A stretch of DNA of 9,924 nucleotides, from assembly GCA_003650865.1 (NCBI GenBank), contig QMSN01000027.1, positions 1 to 9,924 on the forward strand. The letters run 5' to 3'. Below the pieces are notes generated by a model. That model saw only the letters and a list, made by a program, of their open reading frames with translations, searched no databases and was not told where the DNA came from. The position numbers and the translations under genes were made by a program. This document shows, one piece after another, positions 4,635 to 9,924 of this stretch. The DNA comes from Thermoprotei archaeon. GTDB lineage: Archaea; Thermoproteota; Methanomethylicia; Nezhaarchaeales; WYZ-LMO8. Numbering within the stretch: position 1 is the stretch's first letter; every line of letters starts with the position of its first letter.

Positions 4635-6348
4635 ATGAAGTACGTGTTCATTACTGGAGGTGTATTGTCTAGTGTTGGGAAAGGGGCTGTTACAGCGTCT
4701 ATTGGAAAGATGCTTCAGTCGAGGGGGTTTACGGTTACAGCTATAAAGATTGACCCATAGGCCTTAGGGCCGGGTAGACATTAATGTTGATGCTGGCACC
4801 ATGAACCCATAGGCTCTTAACCTCTACGGTTAGAGCCGGGTAGATATGCATGGAGAGGTGTTCGTGACAGAGGATGGTGGAGAAGTCGATCTAGACCTTG
4901 GTCACTATGAGCGCTTCCTCGATATAGACTTGTCTAAGGAGAATAACATAACTACAGGACAAGTGTACCTTTCAGTCATTGAAGCTGAGAGGAAGGGACA
5001 TTACCTCGGGAGATGTGTCCAAATAATACCCCACATAACTGATGAGGTTAAGAGAAGGATTAGGCTAGTCGCGAATAGGAGCGGTGTTGACGTCACCTTG
5101 GTGGAGTGTGGAGGAACTACTGGAGATATAGAGGGGTTACCCTTTCTAGAGGCTATAAGACAGATGAGGCTTGAGGAGGGAGTCTCCAACACACTCTTTG
5201 TACACGTAGCTTTAGTGCCCATACTCGAGGTTACAGGTGAGTTCAAGACTAAGCCTCTTCAGCATAGCGTTCAGGAGCTTCGTAGGATAGGCATCTTGCC
5301 GGATATTGTTGTTGCTCGATGTAGGTATCCGCTCGATGATGAGGCTAAAAAGAAGATAGCTCTCTATAGTAACGTCCCTGAGGAGGCAGTGTTTACTTCC
5401 TACAACGTTGAGTGCATATACGAGCTCCCTATGATACTCGACTCGCAGGGCATGGGGGATTACATATGTAAACGCCTAGATCTACCTTCAAGTAAGCCTG
5501 ACTGGTCTCTATGGAGGAACGTCGTTAATAAGCATAAGACCTTTAAGTATGAAATCAACATCTGCATGTGCGGCAAGTACACGAAGCTCAAGGACTCCTA
5601 CATAAGCATCATCGAGGCTCTAAAGCACGCGGGAGCTTACTTGGAGACTAAGGTAAACATGGTGTGGCTGGAGACGACAACCATAGAGGAGAGCTCAGAG
5701 GCTCTGCTCAAGGCCATGGACGTGCTCAAGAGAAGCGATGGCATAATGGTTCTACCAGGCTTCGGCGTTAGGGGGGCTGAGGGCAAGATCAAGACTGTTC
5801 AGATAGCTCGTGAGAACAAGATACCGTTTCTCGGCATATGCTTCGGCATGCAGCTCGCCGTTGTCGAGTTCGCTCGTAACGTCGTGGGTCTTAAAGACGC
5901 CAATACAACTGAGCTTGATCCCTCAACACCACACCCAGTGGTAGACCTCCTCCCTGAGCAGAGAGGGCTTAAAGAGATGGGAGGCACCATGAGGCTAGGA
6001 GCTCAAGCCACAGTCCTTGAGCCTGGCACACTGGTCTACAAGCTCTATGGCAAACCAATAATATTTGAGAGGCATAGGCACAGATACGAGGTTAACCCAG
6101 CTTACTGGGCTACTCTGCAAAGCCATGGAATGGTGTTCTCGGGCTTTAGCCCCGACAAGAAGAGAGTTGAGTTTATAGAGTTAAGGGATCACCCATTCTT
6201 CGTGGCTACACAGGCACACCCAGAGTTTAAGTCGAGGCCCACTAAGCCCTCGCCAATTTACTATGGCTTCGTAGAAGCTTGCTTAAGGTACAGGCTATCT
6301 AAAGAGGGGGGAGAGGCTCTTCAGAGCCCTGCATCTGCTGCTCGTTAG
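4635..6348 (+). CDS. pyrG: CTP synthase, gene interrupted by two BHB introns; join(4635..4758, 4778..4810, 4844..6348)
   Basis: The spliced product is 553 residues, normal for CTP synthase, which makes CTP from UTP, ATP and glutamine. Exon 1 encodes residues 1-41 with the ATP loop LSSVGKG (11-17). Exon 2 supplies INVDAGTMNP. Exon 3 resumes at MHGEVFVTEDG, followed by DLDLGHYERF and ECGGTTGDIEGLPF. The C-terminal glutaminase domain has GICFGMQ (nucleophile Cys385), the HRHRYEVN element, and AHPEF (His511, Glu513). Without splicing, translation stops at a TAG directly after Pro41 and frame is lost. Exact removal of the 19- and 33-nt insertions restores Tyr42 and Tyr53 in the conserved DPYINVDAGTMNPYMHGE block. 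The ATG at 4846 is an internal codon (Met54); a product begun there would lack the ATP loop. The 3' end overlaps the oxidoreductase stop codon. Confidence 0.93.
4759..4777 (+). other. pyrG intron 1, 19-nt bulge-helix-bulge intron
   Basis: The intron AGGCCTTAGGGCCGGGTAG folds with exon 1. The central helix is ACCC (4753-4756) with GGGT (4772-4775), exactly 4 bp. The 3-nt bulges are ATA (4757-4759) and AGA (4776-4778). The inner hairpin is GGCC-TTAG-GGCC (4760-4771). The outer exon helix is weak (G4752-C4779, T4751-A4780, A4749-T4782). Cleavage after the second base of each bulge, as the archaeal splicing endonuclease does, gives CCA-T + AC-ATT and restores Tyr42. By sequence alone the junction could shift by one base; the fold fixes it. 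19 nt is not a multiple of three, so retention also shifts the frame. Confidence 0.9.
4778..4810 (+). other. pyrG microexon 2 (33 nt) between the two introns
   Basis: This segment encodes the end of Tyr42, then INVDAGTMNP, then the first base of the Tyr53 codon. All ten whole residues match the conserved CTP synthase loop next to the ATP site. Its 3' end (ACCC-AT) repeats the sequence found at the end of exon 1. At 33 nt it is in frame if skipped. Confidence 0.88.
4811..4843 (+). other. pyrG intron 2, 33-nt bulge-helix-bulge intron
   Basis: The central helix is ACCC (4805-4808) with GGGT (4838-4841). The 3-nt bulges are ATA (4809-4811) and AGA (4842-4844). The inner stem is GGCTCTTAACC (4812-4822) with GGTTAGAGCC (4828-4837), 10 bp with one unpaired T, closed by TCTAC. 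The exons can pair through CCATG (4799-4803) and CATGG (4849-4853). Cleavage after the second base of each bulge joins CCA-T to AT-ATG and restores Tyr53-Met54. The length keeps frame, but an in-frame TAG follows Pro52 directly, so retention still ends translation. Confidence 0.9.
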
Positions 6349-8843
6349 CGACTTAAGGATTCGTAGGCTCTCTTAATGGTCTTGATTATTCTCCTAGTTG
6401 CCTCCTCGGGATTTGAGGCCCTCGTTATAGCCGACCCAACTATTATTATCTTGCAGCCAGCCCTAACCAGTTGCTCTATGTGTTCTACTCTTATTCCACC
6501 AGCTACTGCGACTGGTACTTTAAGGCTTCTAGCTATGCTCGCTACGAGCTCCATCTTCTTCGATATATCCCTCTCCCTCATCTGCACACTTATGCCCATG
6601 TGGACGCATACTATGTCGCAGCCGAGCTTCTCGACTTCCTTAGCCCTCCTCAAGGGATCCTCGACGTTTATCAAGTCACACATGATTTTCACACCGTACT
6701 TCCTAGCAGCCCCCACAGCGTCCTTAATTGTGTAGTCATCGGTTGCGCCTAGAACTGTAACTATGTCAGCTCCAGCCTCAGCCGCTAGCTCAACCTCGAG
6801 CCAGCCTGTATCGAAGGTCTTTAGGTCAGCGACTATGAGGGCGTTGGGAAATCGCTTCCTGAACTCTCTTACAGCTTCGAGGCCTGCTGACTTTATTAAC
6901 GGCGTTCCTACCTCTATGATCTCAGCTCCGCCTCTATAGCACATCTCTGCTATGTTGAGTCCATCCTTTAGATACCTCTCGTCTATTGCTACCTGGAGCT
7001 TTGGCCCTGTGTATATAGGTTCTAAACCAAGCTCCTCAAGCTTTTTATCTGTGGGTATACCGTCATAGTTCCAGCCTCTCAACGTGTAATAGACATCTAG
7101 CAGCTGATCTATCTTTGCGACTTCACCTCTAGCAGGCCCCTCACCTAGAACCTCTGCCAAGAATCTGAGGGGTAAGGAGTCGTGTTGCCTAGTGAAGCCC
7201 TCTCTAACGTTGAAGAGCCTCTCAAGGTTGTATATCCTCTCTCCTATCTTGTAGAACTCCTCCTCGTCGACGTAGAGGCCCGTGGCTGTGGTTAGAAGCC
7301 TAGCATAGTGGGTTGGCTCGTACATGAGGGTTGAGAACAGCGCTAGCATGGTGAACTTACACATTATCAGGGAGTCTATTACGGCTGATGCGTCCTGTAA
7401 TCTCTTGACGAGCTCGGCCTTTCCCTCATACGAGAGGGGGTCTATGTACCTTGGTACTCCTAGTATTTCACTCATGACTACGTAGGCTCTTAGATGACAT
7501 CCACCTCTATTGGAAGTGGCGTATGCGAGTGCCATGCCCTTAGCCCCTCGTGGGTCGTATGCTGGTAGCTCCAACCCTTTTACGTGGGCGGCTATCTCTT
7601 CGGCTCCTAGGGCTCTTGAGAGCCTCGCAACTCCCTCACTTAGCAACTTGCCAACTCCTTCTTTTTGAGCTGTTTCAATTACGAGTTTAGGAAGAGCCTT
7701 ACTATCACCGAAGCTCAACTTGAACTGAGAGTACCCAGCCTTATCCAGTATGCCTCTCTTGGAGCACTCCATTAGGAAGCCTAGAGCGTTGCCAAAGGAT
7801 ATGGTGTCGATCCCCATTTTATTGCAGAGGTCGTTCGCCTCTGCTATGGCGTTTATGTCTGAGATTCCGCAGTTGGGCCCCAGAGCCCATATAGACTCGT
7901 ACTCAGGTCCACTTGTGACCTTCTCCACCCCTTGGTAGGTGTACTTAATGAGCCTTCCACAGGCTATGGGACAAGCGAAGCAAGATAGCCTCCTCACCAA
8001 CATGCTCTCCGTTATCCTCTCTCCGCAGACTTCCTCAGCCTCTTCGTACACTCCTCTGGTGAAGTTGTATGCAGGGAATATCCCAGCCTTATTTACCAAG
8101 TGCACTAAAAAGGCGGTTCCATAACGCCCTAGACTATCGCCGGTTATGGGGTTACCCCTCAACACCTCAAGCGTTTTCTTGACTTCCTTCTGAAAAGCCT
8201 GAGGGTTTGCGACTTTTACCTCGCCCCTCCCCCTTACGGCTATAGCTTTAAGCCTCTTGAAGCCCATTACAGCTCCTAAGCCGCCTCTGCCAGCAGCTCT
8301 ATGCTTATCACTTATTATGCAAGCTATTCTAACGAGATTTTCACCAGCTGGCCCTATCGAACAAACCTTGACGTTCTCGTCATTGACCTCACGCTGTATG
8401 GCTTCTTGAGTTGCTGCGGTGTCTAAACCCCATAGGTGGCTCGCATCTCTGAGGAACGCCTTGCCGTCAGTCACGTAAAGGTATAAGGGTCTTAAGCCTC
8501 TCCCCCTCACTATGATGCCGTCGAAGCCAGCCCTCTTCAACTCTAGCCCCCAGAAGCCTCCACACTGAGAGTCAAACACCGTGTTGGTTAAGGGAGACTT
8601 TGAGGCTACACAAAACCTGCCAGAGGTTGGTGCTGCTGTACCTGTTAGAGGTCCAGTCATGAATACCAACACGTTGCTCTCACTTAGAGGCTCCACACCG
8701 GTCTTTAACGCGTCAAATAGAACCTTCGCTGAGTAGCCTCTGCCGCCAATAAACTTCATGGCTATGTCCCAGTTGAGCTCCACTACGTCCAGCTGCTCTT
8801 TAGTTAAGTCAACGTCAAGTATCCTACCTACGTAGCCCCCCAA
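6345..8843 (-). CDS. Tungsten aldehyde:ferredoxin oxidoreductase fused to 3-hexulose-6-phosphate synthase
   Basis: An 832-residue fusion. Residues 1-about 610 are a complete AOR-family enzyme, which oxidises aldehydes to acids with ferredoxin using tungsten-bis-pterin and one [4Fe-4S] cluster. Seen: GGRGYSAKVLFD, GPLTGTAAPTSGRF, AAGRGGLGAVMG, NRGGCH, and cluster ligands Cys288-x2-Cys291-x3-Cys295 plus Cys495, almost the numbering of Pyrococcus furiosus AOR. Residues 616-832 are a complete HPS of the OMP decarboxylase fold: LQVAIDERYL, EVGTPLIKSAG, the D-x-K-x-x-D motif DLKTFD (673-678), VCVHMG, and the phosphate-binding VAVAGGIRVEHI and IIIVGSAITRA. HPS interconverts hexulose-6-phosphate with ribulose-5-phosphate plus formaldehyde. 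Start TTG at 8843 has GAGGGG 6 nt upstream. It is divergent from MoaD and ends 3' to 3' with pyrG, sharing stop-codon bases. The aldehyde substrate is inferred, not shown. Confidence 0.93.
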   Translation of the reverse strand: MGGYVGRILDVDLTKEQLDVVELNWDIAMKFIGGRGYSAKVLFDALKTGVEPLSESNVLVFMTGPLTGTAAPTSGRFCVASKSPLTNTVFDSQCGGFWGLELKRAGFDGIIVRGRGLRPLYLYVTDGKAFLRDASHLWGLDTAATQEAIQREVNDENVKVCSIGPAGENLVRIACIISDKHRAAGRGGLGAVMGFKRLKAIAVRGRGEVKVANPQAFQKEVKKTLEVLRGNPITGDSLGRYGTAFLVHLVNKAGIFPAYNFTRGVYEEAEEVCGERITESMLVRRLSCFACPIACGRLIKYTYQGVEKVTSGPEYESIWALGPNCGISDINAIAEANDLCNKMGIDTISFGNALGFLMECSKRGILDKAGYSQFKLSFGDSKALPKLVIETAQKEGVGKLLSEGVARLSRALGAEEIAAHVKGLELPAYDPRGAKGMALAYATSNRGGCHLRAYVVMSEILGVPRYIDPLSYEGKAELVKRLQDASAVIDSLIMCKFTMLALFSTLMYEPTHYARLLTTATGLYVDEEEFYKIGERIYNLERLFNVREGFTRQHDSLPLRFLAEVLGEGPARGEVAKIDQLLDVYYTLRGWNYDGIPTDKKLEELGLEPIYTGPKLQVAIDERYLKDGLNIAEMCYRGGAEIIEVGTPLIKSAGLEAVREFRKRFPNALIVADLKTFDTGWLEVELAAEAGADIVTVLGATDDYTIKDAVGAARKYGVKIMCDLINVEDPLRRAKEVEKLGCDIVCVHMGISVQMRERDISKKMELVASIARSLKVPVAVAGGIRVEHIEQLVRAGCKIIIVGSAITRASNPEEATRRIIKTIKRAYESLSR

Positions 8844-8844
8844 A

Positions 8845-8881
8845 TGCTACCCCTCTCTGTTGCCTTTTTGTAGGGGTAGCA
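8845..8881. repeat. 10-bp perfect inverted repeat in the oxidoreductase/MoaD divergent promoter
   Basis: TGCTACCCCT (8845-8854) and AGGGGTAGCA (8872-8881) are perfect inverted copies with a 17-nt spacer. The left arm covers the oxidoreductase ribosome site (GAGGGG, minus strand) next to its TTG start. The right arm abuts the minus-strand TATA-like box. It could be a dimer operator or, if both arms are transcribed, a hairpin hiding the ribosome site. Confidence 0.6.
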
Positions 8882-8882
8882 G

Positions 8883-8893
8883 AATTATATGTT
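8883..8893. promoter_or_regulatory. TATA-like element between the oxidoreductase fusion and MoaD
   Basis: AATTATATGTT reads as AACATATAATT on the minus strand, about 40-50 nt before the oxidoreductase TTG, which predicts a leader of roughly 20 nt. For MoaD on the plus strand it is only about 17-27 nt from the ATG, so CCTTTTTGTAGG at 8863-8874 is an alternative box. GGGGA at 8897-8901 is the likely MoaD ribosome site. Confidence 0.45.
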
Positions 8894-8909
8894 ACTGGGG
8901 ACTTAGCCT

Positions 8910-9188
8910 ATGAAGATCCTTGTTGAGGTTTACGGTGTGCTTAGGGAGATCATGGGCTGGAAGAAGATGACGTATAAAGTTGAGGACGGTCTAACAGTGG
9001 CCTCGTTACTCGACTTAATACTCGAGGAGTATCCTAAGGCTAGAGATGTAATTCTTGAGGGAGGTGCTGTCAAGGACTATGTGAAGGTGCTGATTGATGG
9101 CAGGGACTTTAGGTTTATAGAGGGACTTAAGACTAAGCTTAGAGATGGCAGTGTAGTTTCCATATTTCCACCAGCGGGTGGTGGATAG
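8910..9188 (+). CDS. moaD: MoaD/ThiS-family sulfur carrier protein
   Basis: The 92-residue beta-grasp protein starts MKILVEVYGVLREIMGWKKM and ends VVSIFPPAGGG. The C-terminal Gly-Gly tail is the site that is adenylylated by a MoeB-type E1 and thiocarboxylated in molybdopterin synthesis. LLDLILEEYPKARDVIL and LRDGSVVSIFPPAGGG are typical of the MoaD branch. Some archaeal members also serve tRNA thiolation or ubiquitin-like (SAMP) tagging, so the role is not unique. Divergence from a tungstopterin enzyme gene favours cofactor synthesis. The ATG at 8910 has GGGGA 8 nt upstream. The gene converges on a small zinc-finger gene 20 bp away. Confidence 0.9.
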   Translation: MKILVEVYGVLREIMGWKKMTYKVEDGLTVASLLDLILEEYPKARDVILEGGAVKDYVKVLIDGRDFRFIEGLKTKLRDGSVVSIFPPAGGG

Positions 9189-9195
9189 GCCCCTC

Positions 9196-9210
9196 AAGCC
9201 CCAAGGGCTT
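9196..9210. terminator. Small hairpin at the convergent MoaD / zinc-finger 3' ends
   Basis: AAGCCC-CAA-GGGCTT is a perfect 6-bp inverted repeat with a 3-nt loop between the two convergent stop codons; it touches the zinc-finger TAA at 9211-9209. No T-run follows on either strand, and archaeal termination mainly uses T-rich tracts, so a stabilising 3'-end hairpin is as likely as a terminator. Confidence 0.3.
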
Positions 9211-9394
9211 AGAAGTAGTTGCTAAGCTTACCCTTCCTCCTAAGGGCTTGACATGCAGGGTCAGGTTTTTCCGCGTGTCTCCTAGCGTCTGTTAACCCTA
9301 CGAATATCGCTCCACAGAACTTGCACTTAAAAACCCTGCCCATGTTGCTCATCCTTGTCAAAACAATCTCCTTAGGTAACCCCTCACTACTCAA
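9209..9394 (-). CDS. Small C2HC zinc-finger protein, function unknown
   Basis: The 61-residue protein contains FKCKFCGAIFVGLTDARRHA followed by EKPDPACQALRRKGKLSNYF. Possible zinc ligands are Cys24-x2-Cys27-x12-His40-x7-Cys48, similar to a C2H2 finger with the last His replaced by Cys. The basic tail suits nucleic-acid contact. I do not recognise a named family. The start is TTG at 9394, supported by AGGAGGT (9407-9401) with a 6-nt gap; it overlaps the TGA of TiaS as TTGA. It is therefore translationally coupled to TiaS, and a role near tRNA or the ribosome is only an inference. Confidence 0.75.
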   Translation of the reverse strand: MSSEGLPKEIVLTRMSNMGRVFKCKFCGAIFVGLTDARRHAEKPDPACQALRRKGKLSNYF

Positions 9395-9924
9395 AGGAGA
9401 ACCTCCTTCAACTCCACTTTCCCTTCCTCCACCTTATAATAACCTTGCTTCTCTAGTCCATATCTACGGAGTGGTTTCGCCAAGTGCCTCATGGATCTAG
9501 GAGGTGGCAAGTAAAAGCCCTCTATAATGCTTCTATCCTGTTCTACCTTAATCTTCAATTTACCCTTAACCTTGAACCCACACCTTAAACACTTAAGCCC
9601 TCCCCTCCCAGAGCTCTTGAGGGTCTTGTGACACATGGGGCAAGGCGGGTTCTTCTCACCTACGTCTCTAGTGGCTCTCACTACCGCCAACTTCTCGAGG
9701 TTTATTGATAGCTCTCCGGTTGTGGGGAGTCTCCTGACGCCACCGTAAACCTTGACTACATCGCCTTCAATTAACCTCTCAGCCACTTCACGTACTTCAC
9801 CTGAGGGTTTGTAAGCGGCGCACCATATTTCCCCTCTACCTATTGACACCTTAAACACGACGTGTCCACCCTTTATAACCATGGGTTTGCTTGAGACTTC
9901 CCCTTGAAGAGCTACCGACAAGTA
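9391..9924 (-). CDS. tiaS: tRNA(Ile2) 2-agmatinylcytidine synthetase TiaS, C-terminal part (runs off the window edge)
   Basis: The last 177 codons of a gene that begins beyond the right edge; the TTG at 9921 is an internal codon, as the frame stays open to the window end. TiaS attaches agmatine to C34 of tRNA-Ile(CAU) using ATP, allowing AUA decoding in Archaea. Seen, counting from Leu at 9921: an OB-fold of about 80 residues (GHVVFKVSIGRGEIWCAAYK, EGDVVKVYGGVRRL), then a zinc ribbon with CPMC (94-97) and CLRC (111-114), then the characteristic tail PPPRSMRHLAKPLRRYG. The catalytic kinase-like and ferredoxin-like domains lie outside. The stop overlaps the zinc-finger start. Confidence 0.88.
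   Translation of the reverse strand, partial: YLSVALQGEVSSKPMVIKGGHVVFKVSIGRGEIWCAAYKPSGEVREVAERLIEGDVVKVYGGVRRLPTTGELSINLEKLAVVRATRDVGEKNPPCPMCHKTLKSSGRGGLKCLRCGFKVKGKLKIKVEQDRSIIEGFYLPPPRSMRHLAKPLRRYGLEKQGYYKVEEGKVELKEVLL

Noticed and set aside
4750..4850. Ribosome bypassing (hopping) or TAG readthrough as pyrrolysine instead of splicing
   Set aside because: Hopping needs a landing codon matching the CCA take-off codon just before the resumed frame, and none is present. Readthrough of the first TAG soon meets TAA at 4782-4784 and does not restore the protein. The BHB fold explains both insertions.
4635..4860. pyrG as a pseudogene broken by insertions or sequencing errors
   Set aside because: The remaining 500 codons are intact with all catalytic residues. 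Both insertions end at exactly the conserved codons and share the same BHB fold and junctions, which random damage would not produce.
4846..6348. Complete gene starting at the ATG at 4846
   Set aside because: It begins inside the conserved MHGEVFVTEDG block and would lack the ATP-binding SSVGKG loop, which is present and in good condition upstream at 4635-4758. The ATG is Met54 of the spliced protein.
6376..6752. Plus-strand open frames opposite the HPS domain
   Set aside because: They mirror the well-conserved HPS coding sequence and show no recognisable domain or ribosome site.
9919..9921. TTG at 9921 as the true start of the TiaS-like gene
   Set aside because: The frame is open to the window end, the OB-fold begins immediately, and TiaS needs its N-terminal catalytic domains, so the gene continues outside.
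1..9924. CRISPR array, insertion sequence or prophage
   Set aside because: No spaced direct repeats, terminal inverted repeats or transposase- or integrase-like proteins are present; the content is tightly packed cellular genes.

Overview
The window is archaeal. It carries a nascent polypeptide-associated complex protein, MBF1, transcription factor E, aTrm56, TiaS, a V/A-type ATPase subunit and a tungstopterin aldehyde oxidoreductase. TATA-like boxes and GGAGG-type ribosome sites occur upstream of genes, and TTG or GTG starts are common. The gene set, the oxidoreductase and archaeal-type introns in an mRNA suggest an anaerobic, probably thermophilic member of the TACK group (Thermoproteota and relatives). 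I cannot place it more precisely by eye. Coding density is very high, with no gene-free stretch over 300 bases. No tRNA, rRNA, CRISPR array or transposon is visible.

Layout. 1-248 (minus) is the start of a histone-deacetylase-family protein, divergent from V/A-ATPase subunit D (329-961, plus). 968-1794 (minus) is a PUA-protein/NAC operon with overlapping stop and start. MBF1 (1848-2330, plus) is divergent from it and overlaps the tail of hflX by 48 bp. 2283-3948 (minus) is an aTrm56-hflX operon. TFE (4037-4558, plus) is divergent from aTrm56 and is followed by CTP synthase (4635-6348, plus). 6345-8843 (minus) is an aldehyde:ferredoxin oxidoreductase fused to hexulose-6-phosphate synthase, divergent from a MoaD-like sulfur carrier (8910-9188, plus). 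9209-9924 (minus) holds the C-terminal part of TiaS followed by a small zinc-finger protein.

The main discovery is in pyrG. The CTP synthase reading frame is broken twice near its 5' end, by 19-nt (4759-4777) and 33-nt (4811-4843) insertions. Each has the bulge-helix-bulge fold cut by the archaeal tRNA splicing endonuclease. Removing both exactly restores a normal 553-residue CTP synthase, including the conserved DPYINVDAGTMNPYMHGEV region. The two introns have identical junctions (ACCC-ATA / GGGT-AGA), split a Tyr codon after Pro at the same phase, and enclose a 33-nt microexon. Archaeal mRNA introns are best known from cbf5; I know of no description in pyrG.

The second notable point is the oxidoreductase-HPS fusion. 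HPS run towards pentose synthesis releases formaldehyde, and the N-terminal domain belongs to the family that oxidises formaldehyde, so the fusion may couple ribulose-5-phosphate supply to formaldehyde removal. The adjacent MoaD-like protein fits molybdo/tungstopterin cofactor synthesis. The other genes are mostly information-processing housekeeping: tRNA modification, transcription initiation, nascent-chain handling and a ribosome-associated GTPase.
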